Assembly (NCBI GenBank): GCA_944390275.1
Contig: CALXPL010000001.1
Span: 62,001 to 126,000, forward strand
Length of the DNA: 64,000 bases
Direction: 5' to 3'
From: an uncultured Alphaproteobacteria bacterium
Lineage (GTDB): Bacteria; Pseudomonadota; Alphaproteobacteria; RF32; CAG-239
In this document: piece after piece, positions 29,208 to 38,697 of the stretch
Layout: each line of letters opens with the position of its first letter
Numbering within the stretch: the stretch's first letter is position 1
Translations under genes and position numbers: made by a program
The notes under the pieces: model-generated
Told to the model about the DNA's origin: nothing
The model's database searches: none
The model's input: the letters and a program-made list of their open reading frames with translations, nothing else

Positions 29208-29936
29208 TTATTTTACTTTATTATAAGTCAAAGAATATTGCGTAACCGTAAATCCTATTGGATTTTTTAAACGTTCTCCGTATTTTACCGTTTTAGCCCT
29301 ATAGGTTATTCTCAGACTTGCCGTCCAATAATTAACATCAGGGGTCGCCGAATCGGGATACATATCCTGCGTTTCATACTCAACCTGCCATAAACCTATT
29401 CCTATCTCATTTACCGTAAGAATCCTAACATTTCGTTGCAGATTTCGCGTTCTAATCAACTCCAGTGCTCGTTGCGCCGTATTTTTGATAAAATCATCAT
29501 AAACTGCGGCAGAAGACATCTCCTGCACCGGACCTCCGGGCATCCAACGCGACTCCATTTCTGGAATATCCCTATCAAATGCACTCCTTAACAAGACATA
29601 TTCTCGGACAAAAACCTCTGTAATCGCCTTTTCGTCTTCCATTCCTTGTACTTGTTGAATTGAATAGACTTGTTCTTGTTTATTTTGAAAAGTCAACAAA
29701 AACGGTTCAACTCGATACAGCGGAATAACCTGTGTTATGGCTATAATTAATATTAGATTACAACATAAACTGATTGCCGTTACTATGGCAAAAGCTCTTG
29801 CTGTCCATAAATATCTTTTTTCCGCCACATTCCCAACAAAAATATCTTTATCTTTTCGGATGTGATTTTCTTTATTTCCGGCACTTCCGCTCAATAATTT
29901 TTGTTTTGTTGCACTGTCATTTAATTGATCTACCAT
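29208..29936 (-). CDS. virB8: VirB8-like inner-membrane protein (second copy in operon)
   Basis: A 242-aa bitopic protein with a cytoplasmic tail of ~45 residues, a transmembrane segment at ~50-72 (FAIVTAISLCCNLILIIA) and a periplasmic NTF2-like domain ending NPIGFTVTQYSLTYNK, the VirB8/TrbF signature. It sits between the VirB7-like lipoprotein and virB9, the canonical place. Its closest relative in the window is the orphan at 4399-5175 (shared RYLW before the membrane segment). VirB8 dimers connect VirB4, VirB6 and VirB10 in the assembled machine. Confidence 0.85.
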   Translation of the reverse strand: MVDQLNDSATKQKLLSGSAGNKENHIRKDKDIFVGNVAEKRYLWTARAFAIVTAISLCCNLILIIAITQVIPLYRVEPFLLTFQNKQEQVYSIQQVQGMEDEKAITEVFVREYVLLRSAFDRDIPEMESRWMPGGPVQEMSSAAVYDDFIKNTAQRALELIRTRNLQRNVRILTVNEIGIGLWQVEYETQDMYPDSATPDVNYWTASLRITYRAKTVKYGERLKNPIGFTVTQYSLTYNKVK

Positions 29937-29953
29937 TAGCTATTACTTATCTG

Positions 29954-30142
29954 TTAGATTGTTTCGACAAACCATTCCGGTAATTCTTTGGGTAAATCCA
30001 GTTGCAAGCAAGCACAAGGCGAAAGCTTTAATTCATCAACAGCTTTTCCGACACCTACCGGTTCGGCTTCATAATATGAACCAAAAATTCCACAAGCTGA
30101 TAAAAAGATAACGACTATTAAAATCAATATTTTCCGAGACAT
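29954..30142 (-). CDS. virB7: Small VirB7-like lipoprotein
   Basis: A 62-aa lipoprotein: signal with lipobox LSAC (Cys17), then a short periplasmic tail containing a CAC motif (KLSPCACLQLDLPKELPEW). VirB7 proteins are tiny lipoproteins that anchor VirB9 in the outer membrane, often by disulfide. The size, export signal, extra cysteines and position beside virB8 and virB9 all fit, but there is little alignable sequence. AAAGGG precedes the start, and an AT-rich palindromic region lies upstream. Confidence 0.65.
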   Translation of the reverse strand: MSRKILILIVVIFLSACGIFGSYYEAEPVGVGKAVDELKLSPCACLQLDLPKELPEWFVETI

Positions 30143-30178
30143 GATTAGGCCCTTTCGGATAGATTATGCATTTTAAAC

Positions 30179-30208
30179 TAAGTATACTTATTTTTATAAA
30201 TATACTTA
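30179..30208 (-). promoter_or_regulatory. Palindromic operator-like site upstream of the VirB7-like gene
   Basis: TAAGTATACTTA (30179-30190) is a perfect 12-bp palindrome, and its half TATACTTA recurs at 30201-30208, 18 bp away. It occupies the largest internal gap of this part of the operon (30143-30271), 37-66 bases before the VirB7-like start. This is consistent with an internal regulated promoter. No strong -35/-10 pair is evident. Confidence 0.35.
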
Positions 30209-30271
30209 TTTAATTAAAAAGTCTAATACCAACCTATAAAATCCCCAACTTATCAACATCTTGACTTTTTC

Positions 30272-31018
30272 TTAAAACTCAACTTCTGTTTGCGAGTATC
30301 TTGTTACCGTAAAACCTAAAGGGTTGATTAAGCGTAATCCCACAAATTGCCTCTCTTTAAAAAAGTATGCCGTTACCGATGCTGTCCAATAACGTGTTCT
30401 TAATGTTAAGCCTCTTGTTTTATTATCTCGTTGATATTCAGAAAGGTCGTACGTTACAAAATCGACTTTCCAAACAGGGCTTTTCTCTCCGCCTAATTTA
30501 TCTGCTGAAATAATTTCTATTTCTCGAACTATTTTTGAGTCTAACATTGTTTTCCATATATTTCTTCTATACTCATCAAAAACCGAAAAAACATAATCCG
30601 AAGATAAAAAATTTATCATTCCTCCTGGGTACCATCTTAATTTCATTTCTGCTTCGTCTCGAATTATTGTATTTCTTAAAATTACATATTGCTCAATAAA
30701 AATTTTCATTAATTGCTTCTTTGACGGCATATCTGTTTCTATCGCTTCTGAACGGACAATACTGTCTGAGCTATCTTGCTTTATAATAAGAAAGGGTTCT
30801 ACACTTACGCGTGGAGCTAAATCAAACAATGCTAATGATGTACTCATAAAAATAATTAATGATATTGTGCAAAAAAAGATAAATAATCGTGATAGCCACA
30901 TATAATACGTTAATTTTGCGCTTGATACTTCTTCTTCCGTTTCACTGATAAATTCGTGCTTTTCACCATTGGCGTCTGTTATTGCTAAAATTTTGCTTGT
31001 TTCTATCTCTTTTGTCAT
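30272..31018 (-). CDS. virB8: VirB8-like inner-membrane protein (first copy in operon)
   Basis: A 248-aa bitopic protein: acidic cytoplasmic tail, a transmembrane segment at ~44-66 (LFIFFCTISLIIFMSTSLAL), and a VirB8 domain ending NPLGFTVTRYSQTEVEF. It is clearly diverged from the copy at 29208-29936 and lacks the RYLW pre-membrane motif (WLSRLF instead). Two different VirB8 proteins in one operon suggest a hetero-oligomeric inner-membrane platform; duplicated VirB8 is also known in Rickettsiales rvh systems. AGGA lies upstream of the start, and the gene follows the 1235-aa coiled-coil gene by 15 bases. Confidence 0.82.
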   Translation of the reverse strand: MTKEIETSKILAITDANGEKHEFISETEEEVSSAKLTYYMWLSRLFIFFCTISLIIFMSTSLALFDLAPRVSVEPFLIIKQDSSDSIVRSEAIETDMPSKKQLMKIFIEQYVILRNTIIRDEAEMKLRWYPGGMINFLSSDYVFSVFDEYRRNIWKTMLDSKIVREIEIISADKLGGEKSPVWKVDFVTYDLSEYQRDNKTRGLTLRTRYWTASVTAYFFKERQFVGLRLINPLGFTVTRYSQTEVEF

Positions 31019-31033
31019 CGTTTTATTTTCCTA

Positions 31034-34000
31034 TTAATATACCGAACAATAGGGAATTGGAAATTTTTCTATATTTTCTTCAAACGCTTTATCTGCTTCT
31101 TCCTGATATTTATTGGCTGCGGCTTGATTCGCTTCTTCCGCTTTCAAACTTTCATCAAACTCGCTGTCGCTTATGGTATTTTGTGATATTTGCAACAATT
31201 CGTTTTTATCTTTTGTCATGGCATCTAACATATTTCGAATCGATGTAATCTTATCTTGAACAACATTATTTGTTGGATTATTTATTTCTTCCAAGTCCGT
31301 ATATGCTTCATTTAATATCTTACTCTTTGCATTATTCAGACCTTTTACGGCTTCTTCATAATCTTTTGAATTTGCTAAATTAAAATCCTCTTTCGGAGAG
31401 TATCCCGCTTTTTTTAACTCCGTTAACAGTGTTTCTTGTAATTCATCTATCTTGGCTTTCATTTCTTCTACCTTTTGGCGATATTGTCTTTCTGTTTCCA
31501 TATGTTTAAGAAAGTTTCCTATCTGATTGTTGCCAAACGTTGCTTTTATATATAAATCATCTGTTATTGTTGTTTCATAGTCTTCATCCGTGTTTTCTCC
31601 CAAAATCTCATTAACACGTTTATAAGCTGCTTGTTCTATACCTCCAAAATAAAACTTACTATTTTCATATTGCAAAAATGTACCTAGCTCGCTGGCATTT
31701 CCTTTGCTTATATTCTCTTTATATTCTCCTAAAGCCGTTTTCTTTATTTCTTTATTTTGTATGGTTATTAATGTACCTAAGGCTCTGTTCAAAATATCTA
31801 AATGAACGCACGACCTGTAAGCTCCTGAAGTATTATTTGCATTCGCAACATAGTACCCTGCTTTGTCATCCGTAGCATCTATAATGTAATCTCCCGAACG
31901 ACATGGGAGTATCCCCCCTCTCATAAATTCTCTTTTTTCTTCTCCTAATGAAAGAGCTTTGCTAAAATCCATATCTTTTTCTACATAGGCCGGATTTTTT
32001 AACATTAATTTCCATATCTCCGGAACATAAGCTCCATAATTAATCATTCCTTCTTTTGATACAGAATTGTCTTCTAATTTAGATATATTGTTGTAATCAA
32101 CATAGTCTAAATGCACTATTTCTCTTATCGGCGTTGGATAAATATTCGGAACTGCCTTTGGTGCCGTAAAATCTCGTCCTTTTCCTTCGTTACTTACATA
32201 ATATTCATCATCGGCTTCATCACATGGGTATTCTAAACATGCTTTTGTCGTTAAAACAGATTGAAATGCTGTTGTAATTAAATCTATACCTACTTCATTG
32301 TTGGCTATATTTTGCATCGAATCATATGATTTAAGCATGGTTTCAAATGACAAGTTTTTTAATTCTGCTATTAATTCTTTATGTCTATTTATTATTTTAT
32401 CTTCATTTTTTACCAAATACAAATCGTCTCCCATCGCATACAAATCTTGTTTTGTTCTATCTATAGCCGCAGAAGCATAATCTTTGGCATCAGAAAACAT
32501 TGTTTCTGACTTTGAAATAAGGCTATTTACATAATTTATTGCTTCTAAAAACATCAAATTTGTTCCGCTTCCACTTATTATAAGACTACTTTGATTCTTG
32601 CTTTTGTCAAAAAGACTCTTTAATAGACTTGATAATTTTGAATCATACTTGGTTGAAATATTTTGCTCCTTTGAAATATAACTCCTCTCTATCGCTGCAA
32701 TTTTATTTGTTACAGAATCTATTTGTTCCTGTGACTCTTTAATTTTTGCTTCACTTCCTGATATATCTTTTTTTACAACTTCTTTTGAAGTTTCCTCTGT
32801 TACTAATTCTTCCGTATCTACTTCAGGATAATTTATTCTATTTAACACTTTTGTATTTTCATTTAACTTTTCTTTTTCGGCATCTTGCTCTTTTAAATAT
32901 TGCTCTTTTTTATTTTCTAAAATTTGCAATGCAATTTTTTTATTTTTCTTCAATGTGTTAACATCTTCTTGCATCGATGCCTGCGTTGTGTTTATGGTTG
33001 AATTTTCTATTTCTTCTACAATTTCAGGTATCGTCTCTACCTGTTTGGCTAATATATTCAGTTGACTGGTTGCAAAAGCTTTATTTTCCGGTTTTGTAAC
33101 GCTTATTTTATTTAATAATTGAGCCATAGAGATTATCTTTTTTGAAAAATTTAATCGATTTAAATAGCTCTTCATATTCTCATATTTTCCATCAAGATAT
33201 TGTCCGTAATAACTTTTTACGTCATTCCATACCGGAAATTTTTTGATAACTTTTCCCCATTGGGGATTATCCGAATATTGATCCTTTGCAAGCATTTTTG
33301 CTGCTTCTGAGCCTATATTCCATGCTAAAATTTCAAGTTTTCTATTCTCTTCGTTGGCTTGTTCTTCGTCTTCAGATGTTACAAAACCACTATTATTTGC
33401 ACTTTCTTTTTCTATGCTTGCTTTTTGAGCTTCGACTGAGCTTACTGACGTATTATCTATATTTTCGTCATATTTCATTTCTGAAAATATGCTTGTATCA
33501 ACAGAACTATCCGTTTCTTCCGCTTTTGCTGTATCATAAGCGGCTATGCTCCATCCGGACAAGCCTTCTCGAATGTCATAATCTGTAATTTGATCTCCGA
33601 TGTAACGTCCATACCATGCTTTTTCTTTATCTTCATAGTATCTTCCTAAGTAATCAAGGACGCATTTATCAGATATTTTTACGGCTTCGACTGATTTATC
33701 ATGCAACCGTACAAATTGCTCATATTTATCAAACGTACGCTTTTGACTTGGCAATGATTGCAACAAATTGTGTATATCTAATGCTTGTAGCGCTTTGTAA
33801 TATATGGGATCTAATTTATTTAAATCATCTAAAACATCTCTATTGCTGGCAAATGGCGATTCAATTTCCGGATCCGGTGCTTCTTTAAATGTTATCGGAG
33901 AATCTTTGTCTGGGTCATATTTATAATTATAGCTTCCTGCTTGTATTTGCGCAAATGCTAAGATTTCCTGTTGTTCAGACGAGGCATATTTTATTGTTCC

Positions 34001-34741
34001 TCGTTCTTCTAATCCACTTTGTTTTTGTCCCTGATTGCTTTCACTTTCGACTGGTCGTATGTTATTTTTAATTGCTCTTACCGCTTCATATTGTGCTTTC
34101 ATTGCTGTCAATTCTTCTAATATTTGCGTTAAGTCATCCATTGTTTTGTAAGCGTTATAAGCGTTTTTCCATGAACCATTTTCATCATCCGTATTACTTG
34201 CTCCATTCTCCCCTGAGAGCAAATCTTGCGACATTGTCGCTATTCTTTTTTCTATATTATCGTTGAAATCCTGTTCTATCAAACGAACCGTTGTATAAAG
34301 TTCTATTACGGTATCTTGATAAAATTGTTTCGCCTTTAATGTATAGGCTTCTCTTTCAAATTCATCATTACTGGGATATACCATAAATAAATCATACATT
34401 GCTCGTCTTATTGATTCTGGATTGCTAATATCGGCAATTGTTGATTCTTCTATCGTTTTACTTCCGTCCAATGGTGCTTTTTCTTTGTTATAGACACCTT
34501 CATAATACCCTTTATATTCATCATATTTTGCTTTGGCGTTTTTTACTCCTTTTTGTGCCTTTTGTATCAACGCGGTATTTGTCACATTTGATACGACGGA
34601 AAGATTCTCTGTAACAAAGCCGCTATCCGTTACTCCATCAATAGTATCCAAAGGTATCAAAAAACCATGACTTGATTTCATCGTATATAAAATCAGCATC
34701 ATTAATACAGCTAAATTAAAAATGTTCTTTTGTTTTTTCAT
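31034..34741 (-). CDS. Very large secreted coiled-coil protein of the secretion locus
   Basis: A 1235-aa protein with a signal peptide (hydrophobic LAVLMMLILYTM, cleavage near SSHG) and no other membrane segment. Most of the chain is charged, Lys/Glu/Gln/Asn-rich and predicted coiled coil, especially ~570-700 and 1080-1230. There are a few cysteines in pairs (CLEYPCDEADDEYY near 850; GGILPCRSGDY and a later YRSCVHLD; a terminal IPYCSVY), suggesting disulfides. I do not recognise a family. It occupies the virB5/virB6 position between virB4 and virB8. It starts 4 bases inside the preceding gene, so it is tightly coupled. It could be a pilus-tip or periplasmic scaffold, or an exported substrate. 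Confidence 0.6.
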   Translation of the reverse strand: MKKQKNIFNLAVLMMLILYTMKSSHGFLIPLDTIDGVTDSGFVTENLSVVSNVTNTALIQKAQKGVKNAKAKYDEYKGYYEGVYNKEKAPLDGSKTIEESTIADISNPESIRRAMYDLFMVYPSNDEFEREAYTLKAKQFYQDTVIELYTTVRLIEQDFNDNIEKRIATMSQDLLSGENGASNTDDENGSWKNAYNAYKTMDDLTQILEELTAMKAQYEAVRAIKNNIRPVESESNQGQKQSGLEERGTIKYASSEQQEILAFAQIQAGSYNYKYDPDKDSPITFKEAPDPEIESPFASNRDVLDDLNKLDPIYYKALQALDIHNLLQSLPSQKRTFDKYEQFVRLHDKSVEAVKISDKCVLDYLGRYYEDKEKAWYGRYIGDQITDYDIREGLSGWSIAAYDTAKAEETDSSVDTSIFSEMKYDENIDNTSVSSVEAQKASIEKESANNSGFVTSEDEEQANEENRKLEILAWNIGSEAAKMLAKDQYSDNPQWGKVIKKFPVWNDVKSYYGQYLDGKYENMKSYLNRLNFSKKIISMAQLLNKISVTKPENKAFATSQLNILAKQVETIPEIVEEIENSTINTTQASMQEDVNTLKKNKKIALQILENKKEQYLKEQDAEKEKLNENTKVLNRINYPEVDTEELVTEETSKEVVKKDISGSEAKIKESQEQIDSVTNKIAAIERSYISKEQNISTKYDSKLSSLLKSLFDKSKNQSSLIISGSGTNLMFLEAINYVNSLISKSETMFSDAKDYASAAIDRTKQDLYAMGDDLYLVKNEDKIINRHKELIAELKNLSFETMLKSYDSMQNIANNEVGIDLITTAFQSVLTTKACLEYPCDEADDEYYVSNEGKGRDFTAPKAVPNIYPTPIREIVHLDYVDYNNISKLEDNSVSKEGMINYGAYVPEIWKLMLKNPAYVEKDMDFSKALSLGEEKREFMRGGILPCRSGDYIIDATDDKAGYYVANANNTSGAYRSCVHLDILNRALGTLITIQNKEIKKTALGEYKENISKGNASELGTFLQYENSKFYFGGIEQAAYKRVNEILGENTDEDYETTITDDLYIKATFGNNQIGNFLKHMETERQYRQKVEEMKAKIDELQETLLTELKKAGYSPKEDFNLANSKDYEEAVKGLNNAKSKILNEAYTDLEEINNPTNNVVQDKITSIRNMLDAMTKDKNELLQISQNTISDSEFDESLKAEEANQAAANKYQEEADKAFEENIEKFPIPYCSVY

Positions 34742-35934
34742 TTTGAATCTCCCGCTGTACCAACTTCATATATATAATTATCTAAGTTAAAACTTGTAAT
34801 GTCTTTTTGTTCTGCTATTTGTTTATAAACTCCCAACTCGGCTAAATCTTGTGATGTTTTCATTTTCAAATCTAAGAGCATGACTTTGATATATTTGGCT
34901 AAAGCCTCTATATTTTTTATAACAACTTGCGTATTCATATTAATTGAACTGATACTTCCATCCAATGCGGCTGTTCGATTTGCCAATTTTTCTGTTTCTG
35001 TATTTTCCGCATCCAATCCCTGTTTTATGATTACTCCTTGAGATATAACATCTAGAGTATCTTGTGCTGCCATGTATGTACGATAAGTCTTTATTTTCGT
35101 TATATTTTCTGAATTTTCAATATCATCTTTTCCTAAAAAGTTCTTTTCCGTGGTTTCTGATAATGCCCCTTTGTTATCCAGTGAATTTAATTTATCCGAA
35201 AGTTGCTTAGCCGCTTTTTCTTTTGCTTCATTGGCTAAATTTGCTGCCTTATCTTTTAATGCCTGCGTTTGAGAATTCAGTGCATTCATTACATCTAGAT
35301 TTTCTGCATTAATTGCATTTTTTGTAACTTCTAATTGCGCTTCCATTGCTTTGATTTCTGCTTCATTTTTTGTTATTTGCGCTTCATATTCTTTCTTCTT
35401 GGACGGATCATTTTTTATCATTTCCTGCAAATTTTCATTATTCTTTTTTAATGCATCTATTTTTGATTGTGTCTTTTGCTCTTCTGCTGCAATTTTCTGA
35501 TTTATTTCTTCAGTTAATTTTTCTTTTTGTTCTTCTAAATTGGTTAAATTTTCAAAATCCTCTGTTTTTTCGGCAATTTTGCTTTCAACATTTTTATATA
35601 CTTCACTCTCACTCAATCCTGTTTCATCTACAATTTCTGAGGCTACATTTAGACCTTCTCCTAGAGGATCTTCTGTTACTCTTTCAATTTTATCCTCGAC
35701 GTTTGCTTTTACCTCTTGTACTTGTCCTAAAACTTCAGCTCCCCCTTTACCTAAAGTAATCGCCGTTTGAACAGCAACAGATTCATCCATTTTTTTCTTT
35801 ACTGCCGTTACATATCCTGATATTGTTTCCGTTATTTTTGCAGCACTTCCTCCCAAATCTATCTTAGGGAGTGCGTTTGCAACTTGAATTTCCATGAAAA
35901 AAACAGAGATTATTAATGCTATTTTGTATTTCAT
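34738..35934 (-). CDS. Secreted coiled-coil protein of the secretion locus
   Basis: A 398-aa protein with a signal peptide (cleavage near VANA) followed by LPKIDLGGSAAKITETISGY. A long Lys/Glu-rich coiled coil follows (~75-270), then a C-terminal helical domain with LLDLKMKTSQDLAELGVYKQ. That last segment resembles TSEALENLGKYNAKY at the end of the 628-aa protein encoded upstream, and the mature N-termini also look alike (LPKIDLGG against LPTIDAGA). The two are probably distant paralogues. VirB5/TrbJ proteins are exported helical proteins too, so a VirB5-like origin is plausible but unproven. It overlaps both neighbours by 4 bases. Confidence 0.6.
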   Translation of the reverse strand: MKYKIALIISVFFMEIQVANALPKIDLGGSAAKITETISGYVTAVKKKMDESVAVQTAITLGKGGAEVLGQVQEVKANVEDKIERVTEDPLGEGLNVASEIVDETGLSESEVYKNVESKIAEKTEDFENLTNLEEQKEKLTEEINQKIAAEEQKTQSKIDALKKNNENLQEMIKNDPSKKKEYEAQITKNEAEIKAMEAQLEVTKNAINAENLDVMNALNSQTQALKDKAANLANEAKEKAAKQLSDKLNSLDNKGALSETTEKNFLGKDDIENSENITKIKTYRTYMAAQDTLDVISQGVIIKQGLDAENTETEKLANRTAALDGSISSINMNTQVVIKNIEALAKYIKVMLLDLKMKTSQDLAELGVYKQIAEQKDITSFNLDNYIYEVGTAGDSK

Positions 35935-36710
35935 TGCTCATCTCCATTTTCTTCCGAGGTTTCTTCTGATTGAGAACTATTATTTACCGTTTGATATTGC
36001 TTGTTCTTTTCTATTAAACGATACTCGTATATAGCACTTTCAAATTCACTTATTTTTGCCAAACGTTGATTGGTTTTCATTATAATATTTTTTGTTGCCG
36101 AAATAATTTGTCGGGTATCTGAACTGTCTATTTCTTCTTCCGGTGTTGCTGCTTTCTCTTTTGCCAAAGCCACTCGTGTCGCCAAGCCGTTAGCATACAA
36201 GTTTGCTACATTTTCTCTTTGTAAAGCATCCACTTTTAAATTTTGTTCTTCAGTAACAATATTTTTATCTCCGCCTTCATTATATTGCGGTGTTAAATTT
36301 TTACTTATTTCTTTTTGTGTTTCTTTTGCGTCATTTACATTACTAACAAATGATGGAACTTTGCTCTTGCCACTTGTCCCTCCTTGTGAAAACCCCATGT
36401 CTATTCCCATGCTTTCTATGGAACTATTTAAATTTTCTGCCTCACTTAGTGCTCCATCTAAATTTCCGTCTTTTACGGCTTGGGACATTTTTTTAGCCGT
36501 ACTTATTGCTCCTTTTGCTCCGTTTACCTTATCCGTAACTTCTCTTTTTATCGTTTGAGCTTCCTCATACATTTGAAGCCCTGTTTGGACAACTGCCCGG
36601 GCTATCATTAAATTTAATTGTATTGTTTCCTGATCCGGCAAAGCAAAGGCTTTTGTTATACTAAGCGTATAACTTAAAAATAGATAAAACAAAAATTTTT
36701 TCTTGTTCAT
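35931..36710 (-). CDS. Secreted helical protein, VirB5-like candidate
   Basis: A 259-aa protein with a signal peptide (cleavage near AFALP), then a helical region starting QETIQLNLMIARAVVQTGLQ and a C-terminal helical part (IISATKNIIMKTNQRLAKIS). Its size, export signal, helical content and position after virB4 fit VirB5/TrbJ minor pilin-tip proteins best among the four proteins of this block. No decisive motif is visible. AAGGAG lies before the start, 14 bases after the 628-aa gene, and it overlaps the next gene by ATGA. Confidence 0.55.
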   Translation of the reverse strand: MNKKKFLFYLFLSYTLSITKAFALPDQETIQLNLMIARAVVQTGLQMYEEAQTIKREVTDKVNGAKGAISTAKKMSQAVKDGNLDGALSEAENLNSSIESMGIDMGFSQGGTSGKSKVPSFVSNVNDAKETQKEISKNLTPQYNEGGDKNIVTEEQNLKVDALQRENVANLYANGLATRVALAKEKAATPEEEIDSSDTRQIISATKNIIMKTNQRLAKISEFESAIYEYRLIEKNKQYQTVNNSSQSEETSEENGDEQ

Positions 36711-36724
36711 GTCTATTTCTCCTT

Positions 36725-38611
36725 TTATTGGCCTTCCTCTGTCGTATCTACATATTTTGCATTATATTTTCCAAGATTTTCTAAGGCTTCACTTGTTAAC
36801 TGCGATGTATATGTTTTGATTATCCCGTTAAGTAATATTTGTGTTTGATTGCTTGATTGTGCTACACTGCTTATGTCATTTCTTATTGAATCGGATGCCG
36901 CTAAATCTTGTTGCATTGGATTTAACACTTCCTCTGTATATTTTGTTCTCTCATTCTTTTCTTTCATGCTCTCTGCTGCTTGTGCCGCTGCTGTATCTTG
37001 CATAATTTCTGTATAAAGACTATTTCCTTCTGAGGCAACTTGACTATTGCTGTCTGAGCGATAACGTATCAAATTTTTTAAACATTCTTTCATCTTATCT
37101 TCATCTTCCAAATCATTAACATTAATATTGCAATAAAGAGCTAATTTATCTGAAAAAATAAATTCATCGGTTTGCGCATTTTTGCCTGTCGGAGAATTTA
37201 ATAAAGAATCTCCTTCTGATGCTTGCGCAAAACGCAATATTTCTGTATGACTTCTACTTGCTGCATAAATCTTGATATTCTTATTATCAACACTTTGTTT
37301 TTCAAAAAATCCTTCATTCACATTAACACTAGGGCGTTTTCTAAAACCTTTTGTCGTTGTGGAATTTATTGTTGTCTCATTTTTTATGTTAACTTGTGTC
37401 TTATCTGCTTCCTTATTTATACTATTACTCTTTAAACTCTCGTTTTCTTGTACTGCATTTGTTATAGATGATGTGCTACCTTGTGTTTTGGAAGAACTAA
37501 CTGCTTTTGACATTAAATCTTGTAAATCTGTTGTTTTATTTTCTCCGCTTTTTAAAGACTTTGTTGTCGCTAAAGTTTCAATGTCTGATGTCGATGTTGC
37601 TTCTTCATTGGCTCTACTTTGATTGTTCATCGTTCCCATTGCATTTCCTAATGCAACTTCTTCTTTTTCATCAATAGTTTCTTTTGCAGCACTTTGCCCT
37701 TCTTCAATCTCTTGCTCTGATTGACTTTCCATTCCTTCATCACTTATTTGTCCATCATCTTCTGTCTTTACTTCTTCATCTCTTGGATTTTTATTGAGAT
37801 TGCTTGAAGCGGCTACTGATTGCATTACATTTTGTTCTATTCCGCTTATCTCTTTTATATTTGAAACATTTTGATTTCCTATACTGTTTTGCCCAATCTG
37901 ACCCCTGTTGTTTACACTGTATCCCGACGAATTTTGCAGTATGGAACCGTAATTATTGTTATTTGCTGAATCTACTAAATTCTGACTCTCTATGGTTCCC
38001 TGTGGTGTCGATGTGTCATAATTTATTGTTGTATTGTCTTGTTGACCTATATTGCTTTGGATTTTTGATTGCATTGATTTGGCGGTATTCATTCCACTTT
38101 TAACTTGTGATTTGGCATCATTTATGGCTGATGTCGCTTCATTTGCCATTGATTTAGCATCGTTTATGGCTGATGTCGCCTCATTTGCCATTGATTTGGC
38201 GTCATTTATTGCTGATGTCGCTTCATTCTTATATTTTTCCGCTTCTGCTTTTGCCTCTTCTATTGCTTTTTTCTTCTCTTCTATCTCTTTTTTATATTCA
38301 TCATATTTCTTTTTAGCTTCTTCTAAATTTTCCTTTTCTTTTTTTATTTTTTCTGCCGCCTTTTGCGCTTCTTCAACACCTAATTGTGATATCGATGCCT
38401 TTGCACTTCCTATCGTTGAATTCATTTCTCCTGCTAAATTTGTTGCATCAACGATTACTTTTGTTTGCATAATCTTTTGTATATTTGATGAAACACCTTC
38501 GGCTATGGCTCCGGCATCTATTGTCGGCAAAAGTGCTTGAGCTTGGTTACTTTCTAGCATAATACTGAGCCCAAATAGAATTTTTAATATTTGTCTCTTT
38601 TCTATTTTCAT
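36725..38611 (-). CDS. Secreted Ala/Lys/Glu/Ser-rich coiled-coil protein
   Basis: A 628-aa exported protein (signal peptide, cleavage near QALLP). Residues ~80-125 are a strongly charged coiled coil. Residues ~127-168 hold three 14-residue tandem repeats of the form NEATSAINDAKSMA. A long low-complexity Gln/Asn/Ser/Glu linker follows. The C-terminal ~170 residues have two cysteines (LALYCNINVNDLEDEDKMKE and a Cys shortly after) and a helical end (ILLNGIIKTYTSQLTSEALE). The family is unknown. It is the first gene after virB4, 86 bases downstream, with GAGGAGA before the ATG. It may be a secreted structural component or a substrate. Confidence 0.6.
   Translation of the reverse strand: MKIEKRQILKILFGLSIMLESNQAQALLPTIDAGAIAEGVSSNIQKIMQTKVIVDATNLAGEMNSTIGSAKASISQLGVEEAQKAAEKIKKEKENLEEAKKKYDEYKKEIEEKKKAIEEAKAEAEKYKNEATSAINDAKSMANEATSAINDAKSMANEATSAINDAKSQVKSGMNTAKSMQSKIQSNIGQQDNTTINYDTSTPQGTIESQNLVDSANNNNYGSILQNSSGYSVNNRGQIGQNSIGNQNVSNIKEISGIEQNVMQSVAASSNLNKNPRDEEVKTEDDGQISDEGMESQSEQEIEEGQSAAKETIDEKEEVALGNAMGTMNNQSRANEEATSTSDIETLATTKSLKSGENKTTDLQDLMSKAVSSSKTQGSTSSITNAVQENESLKSNSINKEADKTQVNIKNETTINSTTTKGFRKRPSVNVNEGFFEKQSVDNKNIKIYAASRSHTEILRFAQASEGDSLLNSPTGKNAQTDEFIFSDKLALYCNINVNDLEDEDKMKECLKNLIRYRSDSNSQVASEGNSLYTEIMQDTAAAQAAESMKEKNERTKYTEEVLNPMQQDLAASDSIRNDISSVAQSSNQTQILLNGIIKTYTSQLTSEALENLGKYNAKYVDTTEEGQ
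38109..38234 (-). repeat. 42-bp tandem repeats in the 628-aa coiled-coil gene
   Basis: Three head-to-tail 42-bp units (38109-38150, 38151-38192, and a third from 38193 that diverges in its last bases) encode 14-residue copies of a coiled-coil segment. The copies differ at only a few positions, so the number is likely to vary between strains without a frameshift. Confidence 0.85.
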
Positions 38612-38697
38612 TGATATTCTCCTCGCTCTGGCATGCGCTTCGCTATTCTTTATATTCTATCACATTTACTGTTACAGTAGTGTTAAATTTATTTGAT

